Below, in pieces: positions 43,719 to 52,659 of a stretch of DNA of 64,000 nucleotides. A program made the position numbers and the translations under genes. The notes beneath the pieces were generated by a model, which was given only the letters and a program-made list of their open reading frames with translations, did not search any database and was not told the origin of the DNA. This stretch comes from Pseudoxanthomonas winnipegensis. GTDB taxonomy: Bacteria > Pseudomonadota > Gammaproteobacteria > Xanthomonadales > Xanthomonadaceae. The first letter of the stretch is position 1. Every line of letters begins with the position of its first letter. The stretch lies in the NCBI RefSeq assembly GCF_004283755.1, contig NZ_SHMH01000003.1, forward strand, positions 62,001-126,000. Reading direction: 5' to 3'.

Positions 43719-44792
43719 TCAGGCTTTCCTGTTGCGCTTTGCCTCGGCGTGCAGCTCGCGCGCCGAGTCGATCAATCGCATCGCATCGGGGCCCCACATG
43801 ATCCGCGTGAAGTAGCGTGCGATCGGGCGCCGTTGCAGCAGCCAGATGATCGGTCGCATGCGTGCCGCCTTGGTCAGCACTTTGCGTTCCTGCTCCGGTG
43901 TCATGCCCATGTTCTTGCGCGTGTGCGACGACGCGGCCGCCTGCACCGGAATGGCGAAGACCTTGTTCTGGAAGAACAGCTGCACCTTCACCCGCCACTG
44001 CGAACGGTGATGGTTCTTCTTCGCCGTTTCCTCCAGCAGCTGCCAGAGGTTCTGTCCGGTTTCGGGAATGGTCGCCATGGTCGGCGACGTGCCAAACAGT
44101 TTTTCGTCGCGCTTGTACAGCGCTTTCAGCTCGGCCATCGAAGTGGGCAGGGCTTCTTCCCTGGCAGGGAACAACCGGCAATATTCGGCCACCTCGGCAA
44201 TGAAGCGGTCGCGTTGTGCGTCGGGTAGCCGGCCGATCCGGTGGAAGCCGTCGTAGGCCAGCGATTCGTAGATCCATAGCATCGAGTGCATCTCGGTCAA
44301 CGCCGCCCACATCGACTCTCGCGGCGAGTTGGCCGCATAGCCGCCCAGTTCGGGAGCGCCGGAGTCGATGACATCGGCGGCGACCTTGGCGTGGATGTTG
44401 CCCAGGTGCTCGGCTACGCGGCGGGCCGTGGCCCGGTCGCCCAGCCACATCGGTGCGTGGATGCCGGAGTTGCGCTGGCCCCGGTCGAAGACGTCGAAGA
44501 GCGTCACGGTGCCCGCGCGCGCCTTGCGCGACAGCGGGTCCCAGTCGCGGACCCCGGCAAGGATCGGCTTGTAGGTCAGCTGCAGCACGAATTGCGAAGC
44601 ACTCTGGAACACCAAGCAGGCCGGATGCAGCAGCACGTCCCAGGCGACCGAACCCGGGCCGAACACGCCGTAGTCGGTTTCGGCGGAGGCCGGCTGCGGG
44701 GCGCCCATGCGCCGCCAGCGCGATTCCTTGCCGTACACGCGTTCCTTGGTGACGACCTTGTTGACGCCTATTGCGGATCGTTCAGCGTTCAT
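43719..44792 (-). CDS. MpaB / rubber-oxygenase family protein (DUF2236)
   Basis: A 357-residue, mostly helical protein of the ER-bound oxygenase MpaB/B'/rubber oxygenase (Lcp) family. Recognisable family segments are GPGSVAWDVLLHPA near residue 46, RAGTVTLFDVFDRG near 92, APMWLGDRATARRVAEHLGNIHAKV (likely haem-region histidine) near 115-140, and MHSMLWIYESLAYDGF near 170-185. Family members bind haem b; Lcp and MpaB oxidatively cleave isoprenoid double bonds, giving aldehydes. No signal peptide is visible, so it is probably cytoplasmic. It is the first gene of the cluster and is divergent from tetR across a perfect palindrome. The substrate is unknown. Confidence 0.8.
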   Translation of the reverse strand: MNAERSAIGVNKVVTKERVYGKESRWRRMGAPQPASAETDYGVFGPGSVAWDVLLHPACLVFQSASQFVLQLTYKPILAGVRDWDPLSRKARAGTVTLFDVFDRGQRNSGIHAPMWLGDRATARRVAEHLGNIHAKVAADVIDSGAPELGGYAANSPRESMWAALTEMHSMLWIYESLAYDGFHRIGRLPDAQRDRFIAEVAEYCRLFPAREEALPTSMAELKALYKRDEKLFGTSPTMATIPETGQNLWQLLEETAKKNHHRSQWRVKVQLFFQNKVFAIPVQAAASSHTRKNMGMTPEQERKVLTKAARMRPIIWLLQRRPIARYFTRIMWGPDAMRLIDSARELHAEAKRNRKA

Positions 44793-44812
44793 GTGCTCGC
44801 TCTCTGGTCAGT

Positions 44813-44830
44813 AAATCCCGGTCGGGATTT
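44813..44830. promoter_or_regulatory. Probable TetR operator: perfect 8-2-8 palindrome
   Basis: AAATCCCG-GT-CGGGATTT is a perfect inverted repeat, 18 bases long, located 21 bases upstream of the oxygenase ATG in the divergent gap with tetR. Size and position fit an operator for a dimeric TetR-family repressor. It is not followed by a T-run and stands before, not after, both genes, so a terminator is unlikely. No second copy was found by eye in the window. Confidence 0.75.
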
Positions 44831-44983
44831 GAGGTTGGAGCGCACGCTATTTGGCCTGCCAGGCGCTGTCAAGTGCGGGTGCAACATGGGCGCTCGATGC
44901 GTGGAAGCTCAATGCCGCGCGGAGCGGGCTGATACACTTTGGTGCGTGGATTTGGTCGTCTTTAGAGGATGGAGAGGTCGCCG

Positions 44984-45649
44984 GTGGCAGTGAAGCGCGG
45001 TCGAGGGATCAGGGCGGGGCTCGATCTGCAGTTGATCGTGGCGACGGCGAAAGGGATCGACCCTGCGGAACTTTCGATGCAGTCCATCGCCGATGCCTTG
45101 GGCGTGGACCGCAAGGCGCTCCACAAGCATGTGCGGGATAAGGAGACCCTGCTGGGCCTGGTCGCCCACGACGCGCTGGCCGACGTGTTCACCTCGACCG
45201 ATCTGGCGGCCGCGCAGGACTGGAGGCAGGCATGCCGCCTGTTTGCGCAGGGTTTCGTGCGCGCCGTGGTCGGCCTTGGCGCGCTAGCCGAGTATCTGTG
45301 GTTCGGTGAGGCCGAGTTCGGCGACTGGCCGACCGCTTCCGCGGAAGCCTTGCTGGGGCACCTGGCCAGGGCCGGTTTTTCCGATGCCGCGGCGGTGCGC
45401 TTCATTGTCGTGCTGACGACCCTGTGCCTGGGCCACGCGCGCGATGTTATCCAGTACCGGGAGAGTCGCGACCAGCTGCGTCCGCGCCAGCGCCAGGTGC
45501 GGAACTGGCTTGAGAAGGTGCAGCCGGAACACTATCCGCACCTGGTGCGTATCGCCGAACTGGGCCTGGATACCTATGGCGCGGAGCAACTGCAGTTCTC
45601 GGTCGATCTGCTCGTGCGCGGCGCCGAGCATCTGCTCGTCGAGCGTTAG
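44984..45649 (+). CDS. TetR-family transcriptional regulator
   Basis: A 221-residue regulator. The N-terminal helix-turn-helix reads SMQSIADALGVDRKALHKHVRDKETLLGLVAHDAL (about residues 32-66), a TetR DNA-binding domain. The rest is a helical ligand-binding domain, ending LLVRGAEHLLVER. The GTG at 44984 is chosen because GGAGAGG (44971-44977) lies six bases upstream; an in-frame ATG at 44969 has no spaced ribosome-binding site. It is divergent from the oxygenase cluster and very probably represses it through the 44813-44830 palindrome, released by a pathway compound. Confidence 0.88.
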   Translation: MAVKRGRGIRAGLDLQLIVATAKGIDPAELSMQSIADALGVDRKALHKHVRDKETLLGLVAHDALADVFTSTDLAAAQDWRQACRLFAQGFVRAVVGLGALAEYLWFGEAEFGDWPTASAEALLGHLARAGFSDAAAVRFIVVLTTLCLGHARDVIQYRESRDQLRPRQRQVRNWLEKVQPEHYPHLVRIAELGLDTYGAEQLQFSVDLLVRGAEHLLVER

Positions 45650-45908
45650 GGTCCGATTGGCCGGCGCTGAGCGGGCGGAGCGGCCTGGACCGCAAGTCTG
45701 CGTCGGCGCTCGCGGCGCCCGAGTGTCCAATGCGATTTCGGTCGGCATGCGTACCGGATCTTCCGCGGCGCCCGCCCGCTGAAAACGCTTCAAGCGTGAA
45801 CCACGCCGCGCTTTGCGCTTCTCGCACAGGGACCTTCAAGCGACTGCAATCTGCGGCGCGCACATTGGCTCGCACAGTGGCTCGCACAGGGCGCACAAGG
45901 AGCCAGCC

Positions 45909-46259
45909 ATGCAGGCGATTCCATGCGGCAGCCGCCTGCCGCGGATCTTCATCGATCTCCAGGCCGAGCAGGCGTACTGGCAGGACTGGTACCTCAACCT
46001 GCCACGCGCCGGCGATGCGCGCGATTTCGCCGGCTATTGGCCCGTGATCGGCGCGGTCTACGACATCTACCTGCACGCGCCCGGCTGGGACGCGGACCGC
46101 GCGCAGGCGCGCTACGCACGGCGCGTCGCGGTGCGGCAGCACGGCCTGAGCGGGCGCGAGGCCAGCGAGGTGTTCTCGCAGGTGTGGGGCCGCATCAGCG
46201 GCGAGCGCCTGGGCCGCGCGGCGTTGGAACGCGGCGCGCGCCGCTACGCGGGCTACTAG
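45909..46259 (+). CDS. Hypothetical protein, 116 residues
   Basis: Not recognised. AAGGAG (45897-45902) six bases before the ATG supports the start. The protein is soluble-looking, rich in Trp, Tyr, Arg and Ala. It has an N-terminal part FIDLQAEQAYWQDWYLNLP and a central aromatic segment YWPVIGAVYDIYLHAPGW. Its basic C-terminal half ends RRYAGY. No signal peptide, membrane segment or metal motif was seen. The upstream 250 bases contain short GGCTCGCACA direct repeats near 45860-45890. It is convergent with psd. Confidence 0.6.
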   Translation: MQAIPCGSRLPRIFIDLQAEQAYWQDWYLNLPRAGDARDFAGYWPVIGAVYDIYLHAPGWDADRAQARYARRVAVRQHGLSGREASEVFSQVWGRISGERLGRAALERGARRYAGY

Positions 46260-46332
46260 CGGCATCCGTCATTGAAGCCGGCGGCTCCCACAAAAAGCGC
46301 GGGCGCCTGTCGGGTGGGCGCGCCGTCGCGCG

Positions 46333-47181
46333 TCAGGGACCGATCCGCCGGGCCAGCGCTTGCCCCAGCCGCACCGGCGATTCGGCGCCCAGGTTCGGCA
46401 TCAGCTCGGCCACGCCCGGCGGCAGCAGCACGATCACGGTCGAGCCGTAGTTGAAGCGCGCCATCTCGCCGAAGCGCTCCAGCACGATGCCGCGGCCGCG
46501 CCAGTCCTTGCGCGTGATCGAGGTGGCGTACTCGGGGATCTCCACGCCGCTCCACACCGTTTCCACGCCCGAGACCAGCATCGCACCGACCATCACGCAG
46601 GCCATCGGCCCGAAGTCGGTGTCGAAGTGGCACACCAGCCGCTCGTTGCGCGCGAACAGGCCCTGCACCCGGGCCACCGCATCGGTGCCGACGCTGAACA
46701 GGCGGCCGGGCACGTGCACGGTCTCGCGCAGCGTGCCGGTCCAGGGCATGTGCACGCGGTGGTAGTCGCGCGGGGACAGGTAGACGGTGGCGTAGCGGCC
46801 GTGTTCGAACGGGGCCGCATCGGCCTCGCTGCCCAGCAGCGCGGCGGCGCTGAAGTGCCGGCCCTTGGCCTGGAAGATGCGGCCCGATTCGATCGGTCCG
46901 CACTGGCTGATATGGCCGTCGGCCGGCATCAGCAGGCTGCGCGGATCCGGATCGGGCGTGCGCGCGCCGGGCTTCAGGGCGCGGGTGAAGAAGGCATTGA
47001 AAGTGGGATAGGCGGTCGGGTCGGGCTGCGCGGCCTCGGCCAGGTTCACGTTGAACCTGGCGACCACCGCGTCGATCAGCCGCTGCTTGATCGCCGGGTT
47101 GTCCGAATACGCCAGCTTGCGCGCGGCCGAGGACAGCAGCCGGTGCGGCAGCGCGTAGGTGAGGGTGGTGACCAGGCTCAC
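46333..47181 (-). CDS. psd: Phosphatidylserine decarboxylase proenzyme
   Basis: Makes phosphatidylethanolamine from phosphatidylserine at the inner membrane. The 282-residue proenzyme cleaves itself before the serine of [12 protein letters not shown] (about Ser246), leaving a pyruvoyl group on the small subunit. The usual family motif is LGST, so Tyr replaces Leu here. Other conserved segments are [29 protein letters not shown] and FARNERLVC. The start is a GTG at 47181 that overlaps the stop of the SCO1 gene (GTGA), implying coupling. No better ATG exists nearby. Confidence 0.93.
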   Translation of the reverse strand: MSLVTTLTYALPHRLLSSAARKLAYSDNPAIKQRLIDAVVARFNVNLAEAAQPDPTAYPTFNAFFTRALKPGARTPDPDPRSLLMPADGHISQCGPIESGRIFQAKGRHFSAAALLGSEADAAPFEHGRYATVYLSPRDYHRVHMPWTGTLRETVHVPGRLFSVGTDAVARVQGLFARNERLVCHFDTDFGPMACVMVGAMLVSGVETVWSGVEIPEYATSITRKDWRGRGIVLERFGEMARFNYGSTVIVLLPPGVAELMPNLGAESPVRLGQALARRIGP

Positions 47182-47834
47182 GGGGTCATGGCCCGGGTCA
47201 GCTTGAGCATGTCCGCGGCGATCGGCGCGGGGGCGAACGGTGGCTGGATGATGCCGGCCATGCGGGCCTGCGGGTCGAGCACGACGATCTGTGCGGAATG
47301 GTCCATCGAATAGTCCTGCGGGTTGTCCTTGTAGTGTTCGCCCGGCACCTTGACGAACAACAGGCTCAGCGACTTGGCGAAGGCCTCCAGCGTGGGCACG
47401 TCGGCGGTCGCGGCCAGGGTGTCCTTGTGGAAGGCGTGGGCATATTCGCCGGTCTTGATCGGCGTGTCGCGCTCGGGATCGACCGAGACGAACAGCACGC
47501 GCGGCCGCGTGCTCTCCGGCAGGCCCGCCCACTGCTTCTGCGCCTGCGCCAGCTGGGCCAGCGTGGTCGGGCACACGTCGGGGCAGAAGGTGAAGCCCAG
47601 GAACACCAGCGTCCAGTGACCGCGCAGCTCGCCCTGGGTCAGCTGCGTGCCGTCGGACTGGCGCAGCGAGAACTCCGGCAACGGCCGCGGCGTGGGCAGC
47701 AGGGTCACCGCCTGCGTGGCCGGCCATTGCCCATTGCCGGCGGTGGAGGGCCCCAACAGCTTGTTGGCCGCCAGCACGCCGAGCACACCGGCCACCACGA
47801 TCAACACCAGGACGCCGAAGCTGCGTTTTGACAT
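47178..47834 (-). CDS. SCO1/SenC copper chaperone
   Basis: A 218-residue membrane-anchored thioredoxin-fold protein of the SCO family, which delivers copper to the CuA site of cytochrome c oxidase. An N-terminal anchor spans residues about 5-27. The copper-binding motif CPDVCP lies near residue 88 in [17 protein letters not shown], and the third ligand histidine is in [13 protein letters not shown] near 180. The ATG at 47834 is preferred; a TTG farther upstream is poor. It is divergent from prmB and coupled to psd, although no oxidase gene is nearby. Confidence 0.92.
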   Translation of the reverse strand: MSKRSFGVLVLIVVAGVLGVLAANKLLGPSTAGNGQWPATQAVTLLPTPRPLPEFSLRQSDGTQLTQGELRGHWTLVFLGFTFCPDVCPTTLAQLAQAQKQWAGLPESTRPRVLFVSVDPERDTPIKTGEYAHAFHKDTLAATADVPTLEAFAKSLSLLFVKVPGEHYKDNPQDYSMDHSAQIVVLDPQARMAGIIQPPFAPAPIAADMLKLTRAMTP

Positions 47835-47885
47835 CGCGATACGTTTCCCGTGCAACGAAGGGGCATGATACCGGGCCGGCCGCCT

Positions 47886-47891
47886 TATAAT
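47886..47891 (+). promoter_or_regulatory. -10 element of prmB
   Basis: A perfect TATAAT 28 bases before the prmB ATG; the predicted leader is about 22 bases. This is the same geometry as the rimO promoter. No clear -35 was seen. Confidence 0.55.
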
Positions 47892-47919
47892 CGGCGACCG
47901 CCTTCAGCCGTTGTTGTCC

Positions 47920-48849
47920 ATGACTGCCAGCGCAGCCGACGCCCTGCATACCATCATCGACCTGATCCGCTACGGCGCCAGCCGGTTCAACGCGGCCGGG
48001 TTGACCTTCGGGCATAGCCACGACAACGCGCTGGACGAGGCCACCGCGCTGGTCCTGCACACCCTGCACCTGCCGCCGGACCTGGGCCCGGCCTATGGTC
48101 AGGCGCGGCTGCTGCCGGAGGAGAAGCAGGCCATCCTGGCGCTGATCGAGCGCCGCGTGGTCGAGCGCGTGCCGGTGGCCTACCTGACCGGCGAGGCGTG
48201 GTTCGCCGGCTTGAGCTTCAAGACCGACGCGCGCGCGCTGGTGCCGCGCTCGCCGATCGCCGAGCTGATCGAAGCGGGCTTCGAGCCCTGGCTGGCCGGG
48301 CGCGAAGTGCAGCGCGCGCTCGACCTGTGCACCGGCTCGGGCTGCATCGCCATCGCCATGGGCCACTACAACCCGGACTGGCAGGTCGATGGCGTGGACA
48401 TCAGCGACGACGCGCTGGCGCTGGCCGCCGAGAACAAGGCGCGCCTGCTCGCCGACAACGTGACCCTGCTCAAGTCTGACCTGTTCAATGGCCTGTCCGG
48501 GCGCCACTACGACCTGATCGTCACCAATCCGCCCTACGTCACCAATGCCGAGACCGACGCGCTGCCGCGCGAGTACGGTTACGAGCCCGAGCTGGGCCTG
48601 CGCGCCGGCGACGATGGCCTGGACCTGGTGCTGAAGATCCTGCGCGACGCGCCGATCCATCTGTCCGAGGACGGCCTGCTGATCTGCGAGGTCGGCGAGT
48701 CCGAGCAGCACCTGGTCCGGCTGCTGCCGGAGGTGGACCTGTCCTGGATCGAGTTCAAGGTCGGCCAGATGGGCATCTTCGCGGTCGAGTGCCGCGAGCT
48801 GATCGCGCACAGCGCCCGCATTACCGAGCTTGCAGCCAGCCGCCCATGA
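47920..48849 (+). CDS. prmB: Ribosomal protein L3 N5-glutamine methyltransferase
   Basis: A 309-residue SAM-dependent enzyme methylating a glutamine of ribosomal protein L3. The SAM-binding motif [15 protein letters not shown] is near residue 135, and the glutamine-binding NPPYVTNAE is near 203. The N-terminal helical domain with [15 protein letters not shown] and the segment [15 protein letters not shown] are typical of PrmB rather than PrmC. The ATG at 47920 is used; a TTG nine bases earlier is also in frame. In E. coli prmB also precedes aroC; here a GIY-YIG cassette has been inserted between them. Confidence 0.93.
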   Translation: MTASAADALHTIIDLIRYGASRFNAAGLTFGHSHDNALDEATALVLHTLHLPPDLGPAYGQARLLPEEKQAILALIERRVVERVPVAYLTGEAWFAGLSFKTDARALVPRSPIAELIEAGFEPWLAGREVQRALDLCTGSGCIAIAMGHYNPDWQVDGVDISDDALALAAENKARLLADNVTLLKSDLFNGLSGRHYDLIVTNPPYVTNAETDALPREYGYEPELGLRAGDDGLDLVLKILRDAPIHLSEDGLLICEVGESEQHLVRLLPEVDLSWIEFKVGQMGIFAVECRELIAHSARITELAASRP

Positions 48850-48863
48850 GCGCCATTCGTGCT

Positions 48864-48895
48864 CGTCATTCCCGCGAAGGCGGGAATCCATGCCG
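48864..48895. repeat. Left 32-bp inverted repeat of the GIY-YIG cassette
   Basis: The repeat begins CGTCATTCCCGCGAAG and ends CCATGCCG. Within it ATTCCCGC-GAAG-GCGGGAAT is itself a hairpin. It is the exact reverse complement of 49202-49233 and starts 14 bases after the prmB stop. Confidence 0.95.
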
Positions 48896-48905
48896 ATGAA
48901 GGCCG

Positions 48906-49196
48906 GTGAAGCAGCCTGCCGTCTATCTCATGGCAAGCAAGCGCAATGGCACGTTGTACGTGGGCGTCACCAGCAACTTGGTGGCGCGGGTTTGGCAACA
49001 TCGCAACCATGTGGTGGAGGGATTCACCGATCGATACGACATCGGCATGCTGGTCTGGTATGAACTGCATGGGACGATGGAATCGGCGATCCTGCGCGAG
49101 AAGCAGATCAAGAAGTGGAACCGGGCCTGGAAGCTCCGGTTGATTCAGGAAGGGAATCCGCAGTGGTTGGACTTGTGGGATTCGATTGTCGGATAG
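48906..49196 (+). CDS. Small GIY-YIG nuclease-domain protein
   Basis: A 96-residue protein made almost entirely of a GIY-YIG domain (YhbQ/UPF0213-like). The motif appears as [27 protein letters not shown] (the two half-motifs YLM and YVG about 11 residues apart, with the following arginine). The metal-binding glutamate is in [12 protein letters not shown] near residue 66. Translation starts at GTG 48906 with a GAAGG a few bases upstream. It is flanked by perfect 32-bp inverted repeats, an arrangement seen with other nuclease genes of this class. A biological role is unknown; it may act on the repeat itself. Confidence 0.88.
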   Translation: MKQPAVYLMASKRNGTLYVGVTSNLVARVWQHRNHVVEGFTDRYDIGMLVWYELHGTMESAILREKQIKKWNRAWKLRLIQEGNPQWLDLWDSIVG

Positions 49197-49201
49197 CGGT
49201 C

Positions 49202-49233
49202 CGGCATGGATTCCCGCCTTCGCGGGAATGACG
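49202..49233. repeat. Right 32-bp inverted repeat of the GIY-YIG cassette
   Basis: Begins CGGCATGGATTCCCGC and ends GGGAATGACG, the exact reverse complement of 48864-48895. It lies five bases after the nuclease stop codon and 37 bases before the aroC start. Confidence 0.95.
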
Positions 49234-49270
49234 GCAACAAAGCACATCACAGGCATCGGCAACACATTCA

Positions 49271-50368
49271 GTGAACACCTTCGGACAGCTGTTACGCGTC
49301 ACCACCTTCGGCGAATCACACGGGCCGGCGATCGGCTGCGTGGTCGATGGCTGCCCGCCGGGGCTGGAGCTCGGCGCCGAGGAGTTCGCCCACGACCTGC
49401 AGCGCCGCGCCACCGGCAAGAGCCGGCATACCTCGGCGCGGCACGAGGCCGACCAGGTCGAGATCCTCTCCGGCGTGTACGAGGGCCGCACCACCGGCAC
49501 GCCGATCGGCCTGCTGATCCGCAACACCGACCAGCGCAGCAAGGACTACGCGAACATCGCCGCGCAGTTCCGCCCCGGCCATGCCGACTACAGCTACTGG
49601 CAGAAGTACGGCATCCGCGATCCGCGCGGCGGCGGGCGCTCGTCCGCGCGCGAGACGACCATGCGCGTGGCCGCCGGCGTGATCGCCAAGAAGTGGCTCA
49701 GGCAGCGCTACGGCGTGACCGTGCGCGGCTTCCTCTCGCAACTGGGCGAGATCAGGCCGGCGGGCTTCGACTGGAGCGCGGTGGAGGACAACCCGTTCTT
49801 CTGGCCGCATGCGCCGCAGGTCGCCGAGCTGGAGGCCTACATGGACGCGCTGCGCAAGTCCGGCGACTCGGTCGGCGCGCGCGTGGACGTGGTGGCCGAC
49901 GGCGTGCCGCCGGGCTGGGGCGAGCCGATCTACGGCAAGCTCGACGGCGACCTGGCCGCCGCGCTGATGAGCATCAACGCGGTCAAGGGCGTGGAGATCG
50001 GCGACGGTTTCGCCGCCGCCGCGCAGAAGGGCACGCAGCACCGCGACCTGATCACCCCGCAGGGCTTCCTGAGCAACCACGCCGGCGGCATCCTCGGCGG
50101 CATCTCCACCGGCCAGCCGGTGACCGCCTCGATCGTGCTGAAGCCGACCTCCAGCCTGCGCCTGCCGGGCCAGACGGTGGACGTGAACGGCGAGTCGGTC
50201 GAGGTCATCACCACCGGCCGCCACGATCCCTGCGTGGGCATCCGCGCCACGCCCATCGCCGAGGCGATGGTCGCCCTGGTGCTGATGGACCAGGCGCTGC
50301 GGCATCGCGCGCAATGCGGCGATGTGGGCGAGGTCGCGCCGCGCGTGCCCGGGCAGGTCGATGGCTGA
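49271..50368 (+). CDS. aroC: Chorismate synthase
   Basis: Last enzyme of the shikimate pathway, converting EPSP to chorismate with reduced FMN. The 365-residue protein starts at GTG 49271 ([18 protein letters not shown]). The conserved signatures are [42 protein letters not shown] and [17 protein letters not shown]. The invariant histidines in GESHGP and RPGHAD are present. It feeds chorismate to the tryptophan genes farther downstream. Its end overlaps the next gene by eight bases. Confidence 0.97.
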   Translation: MNTFGQLLRVTTFGESHGPAIGCVVDGCPPGLELGAEEFAHDLQRRATGKSRHTSARHEADQVEILSGVYEGRTTGTPIGLLIRNTDQRSKDYANIAAQFRPGHADYSYWQKYGIRDPRGGGRSSARETTMRVAAGVIAKKWLRQRYGVTVRGFLSQLGEIRPAGFDWSAVEDNPFFWPHAPQVAELEAYMDALRKSGDSVGARVDVVADGVPPGWGEPIYGKLDGDLAAALMSINAVKGVEIGDGFAAAAQKGTQHRDLITPQGFLSNHAGGILGGISTGQPVTASIVLKPTSSLRLPGQTVDVNGESVEVITTGRHDPCVGIRATPIAEAMVALVLMDQALRHRAQCGDVGEVAPRVPGQVDG

Positions 50369-51413
50369 GTCGCGGCCCCGCGTCTGGGTGAGCCAGCCGC
50401 TGTTCGACGACCTCGTCGACCAGCTGCGGGCGCATTGCGACGTGGAGACCACCCAGGCCGTGACGACCTACACCGCCGAGCAGCTGGCGCAGAAGCTGGC
50501 GCCGCTGGACGGTGCGCTGATCACGCTCAACGAGCGCATCGGCGCCACCGAGATCGCCCAGGCGCCGCGACTGCGCGCGCTGGCCAATGTCGCGGTCGGC
50601 TACAACAATCTGGACATCGCCGCGCTCAGCGCCGCCGGCGTCGCGGTCACCAACACGCCCGACGTGCTGACCGAGACCACGGCCGACCTGGGCTTCGCCC
50701 TGCTGATGGCCACCGCGCGCCGCATCACCGAGGCCGAGGCCTTCCTGCGCGAGGGCAGGTGGGGTAAGTGGTCCTTCACCACGCTGCTCGGCGCGGACCT
50801 GCACGGCAGCACGCTGGGCATCCTCGGCATGGGCCGCATCGGCCAGGCCATCGCCCGGCGTGCGCGCGGCTTCGGCATGCGCGTGCTGTACCACAATCGT
50901 TCGCGCCTGGCGGCCGAGGTCGAGACCGATGTCGGCGCGTCCTATGTGCCCTTCGACGACCTGCTGCGCAGCAGCGATCACCTGGTGCTGGTGCTGCCGT
51001 ACACGCCGGCCTCGCACCACCTGATCGACGCCGCCGCGCTGGCGAAGATGAAATCGACCGCCACCCTGGTCAACATCGCCCGCGGCGGCATCGTCGACGA
51101 GCTCGCGCTGGCCGACGCGCTGGCCCACGGCCGCCTGGCCGGTGCCGGGCTGGACGTCTTCGAAGGCGAGCCGACCGTGCGCCCGGAACTGCTGGCGCTG
51201 AAGAACGTCGTGCTGACCCCGCATATCGGCAGCGCCAGCCTGGCCACGCGCCGGGCGATGGTGCAGCTGGCGGTGCACAACCTGCTCGCCGCGCTGGGCT
51301 TCGGGCCCGATGCCGGCAATCCGCCCAGCCTGATCAACGCCGACGCGCGCAAAGCCGCCAAAACCGGCGGCGCGACCGTGGGCGCGACCACCATCACCGC
51401 GACCAAACGATAG
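50361..51413 (+). CDS. D-isomer-specific 2-hydroxyacid dehydrogenase (glyoxylate/hydroxypyruvate reductase type)
   Basis: A 350-residue NAD(P)-dependent dehydrogenase. The Rossmann motif is [21 protein letters not shown] near residues 153-173. The catalytic Arg is in [11 protein letters not shown], Glu in GLDVFEGEP and His in LTPHIGSAS. This pattern fits GhrB/GyaR enzymes reducing glyoxylate or hydroxypyruvate, though the exact substrate cannot be told. The ATG at 50361 lies inside the end of aroC (8-base overlap). The tail after residue 320 ([19 protein letters not shown]) is an Ala/Thr-rich extension. Confidence 0.88.
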   Translation: MAESRPRVWVSQPLFDDLVDQLRAHCDVETTQAVTTYTAEQLAQKLAPLDGALITLNERIGATEIAQAPRLRALANVAVGYNNLDIAALSAAGVAVTNTPDVLTETTADLGFALLMATARRITEAEAFLREGRWGKWSFTTLLGADLHGSTLGILGMGRIGQAIARRARGFGMRVLYHNRSRLAAEVETDVGASYVPFDDLLRSSDHLVLVLPYTPASHHLIDAAALAKMKSTATLVNIARGGIVDELALADALAHGRLAGAGLDVFEGEPTVRPELLALKNVVLTPHIGSASLATRRAMVQLAVHNLLAALGFGPDAGNPPSLINADARKAAKTGGATVGATTITATKR

Positions 51414-51516
51414 GGAACCTTCCGCGCATGCACCGCCGGTGAGGTTCCCCGAACCCAAGGCTCTTCGTCTGTCGCGTTCGTCCTTCCCCTATCCATCCTC
51501 TTCAAGAAGACACCCC

Positions 51517-52542
51517 ATGAGCAATGCAACCCGCAGCTTCACCGTCGCCGTCGTGGGCGCCACCGGCGCCGTCGGCGAGACCATGCTGTCCATCCTGGCC
51601 GAGCGCGACTTCCCGGTCGGCAAGCTGATCGCGCTTGCCTCCGAGCGTTCGGCCGGCGGCCAGATCGACTATCGCGGCGGCAAGGTCACCGTGCAGGACC
51701 TGGCCACCTTCGACCCGACCGGCGTGGACATCGCGCTGTTCTCGGCCGGCGGCAGCATCTCCAAAGAATACGCGCCCAAGTTCGCCGCGGCCGGTGCGGT
51801 GGTGATCGACAACTCCTCGGCCTTCCGCTACGACGACGACGTGCCGCTGGTGGTGTCCGAGGTGAACCCGGAAGCCGCCAAGGACCGTCCGCGCGGCATC
51901 ATCGCCAACCCCAACTGCTCGACCATGCAGCTGATGCCGGTGCTGGCGCCGATCCACAAGGAATACGGCATCGAGCGCGTCAACATCGCCACCTACCAGT
52001 CGGTGTCCGGCGGCGGCCGCTCGGCGCTGGAGGAACTGGGCAAGCAGACCGCGCAGCTGCTGGCGTTCCAGGAGATCGATCCGCAGCGCTTCCCGGTGCA
52101 GATCGCCTTCAACCTGATCCCGCACATCGACGACTTCCAGCCCAACGGCTACACCAAGGAAGAGATGAAGCTGGTCTGGGAGACGCAGAAGATCCTGGGT
52201 GACAAGTCCATCCAGGTGAACCCGACTGCGGTGCGCGTGCCGGTGTTCTACGGCCACTCCGAGGCGGTCAACATCGAGACCAGGAAGAAGATCACCCCGG
52301 AGGCCGCGCGCGAACTGCTGGCCAGCGCGCCGGGCGTGGAAGTGGTCGACAGGCACGAGGCCGGCGGCTATCCGACCCCGGTGACCCATGCCTCGGGCAA
52401 GGACCCGGTGTTCGTCGGCCGCATCCGCGAGGACTTCTCGCATCCGCGTGGCCTCAACCTGTGGGTCGTCGCCGACAACATCCGCAAGGGCGCGGCGCTG
52501 AACGCCGTGCAGCTGGCCGAGCTGGTCGCGGCCGGCGGCTGA
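51517..52542 (+). CDS. asd: Aspartate-semialdehyde dehydrogenase
   Basis: Reduces aspartyl phosphate to aspartate semialdehyde, the branch point to lysine, diaminopimelate, threonine and methionine. The 341-residue protein has the NADP loop VVGATGAVGETML near residues 11-23, the active-site cysteine in NPNCSTMQL near residue 134, and the substrate/acid-base segments SVSGGGRSALEEL and VPVFYGHSEAV. The ATG at 51517 follows a purine-rich AAGAAGA. A hairpin after the stop (52565-52591) may end the transcript. Confidence 0.96.
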   Translation: MSNATRSFTVAVVGATGAVGETMLSILAERDFPVGKLIALASERSAGGQIDYRGGKVTVQDLATFDPTGVDIALFSAGGSISKEYAPKFAAAGAVVIDNSSAFRYDDDVPLVVSEVNPEAAKDRPRGIIANPNCSTMQLMPVLAPIHKEYGIERVNIATYQSVSGGGRSALEELGKQTAQLLAFQEIDPQRFPVQIAFNLIPHIDDFQPNGYTKEEMKLVWETQKILGDKSIQVNPTAVRVPVFYGHSEAVNIETRKKITPEAARELLASAPGVEVVDRHEAGGYPTPVTHASGKDPVFVGRIREDFSHPRGLNLWVVADNIRKGAALNAVQLAELVAAGG

Positions 52543-52564
52543 GAGGCCGGCAGTGGGAGAGAAA

Positions 52565-52591
52565 CGAGATGGCCCGTTGCGGGCCTTCTCG
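52565..52591 (+). terminator. Possible terminator hairpin after asd
   Basis: CGAGA-T-GGCCCG-TTG-CGGGCC-T-TCTCG forms an 11-bp interrupted stem. The tail is CTCTTGGTT and not a clean T-run, so strength is uncertain. Confidence 0.45.
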
Positions 52592-52659
52592 CTCTTGGTT
52601 GTCGCTTGCTCCTCTGCGCTTGGCCGACCCCGGCAGGGGCAAGCGCGGGCCAAACGCTC

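Larger units (their letters stand above)
48864..49233. mobile_element. 370-bp GIY-YIG cassette bounded by perfect inverted repeats
   Basis: A single small nuclease gene fills the space between two perfect 32-bp inverted repeats, and nothing else is inside. The unit separates prmB from aroC, which are neighbours in other gammaproteobacteria. The ATTCCCGC...GCGGGAAT palindrome is of the type known as dRS3 in Neisseria and common in xanthomonads (from memory). No target-site duplication was evident by eye. Mobility is inferred. Confidence 0.6.

Noticed and set aside
44813-44830. Terminator at the AAATCCCG/CGGGATTT palindrome
   Set aside because: It lies upstream of both divergent genes, has a 2-base loop and no T-run, which suits an operator better.
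46260-46332. Terminator for psd in the CCCACAAAAAGCGCGGG region
   Set aside because: The A-run is next to GC-rich sequence on the right strand, but no well-matched stem of convincing length could be drawn.
48906-49196. Homing endonuclease of a group I intron
   Set aside because: The gene lies between complete genes with no split exon and is only the bare GIY-YIG domain bounded by palindromes.
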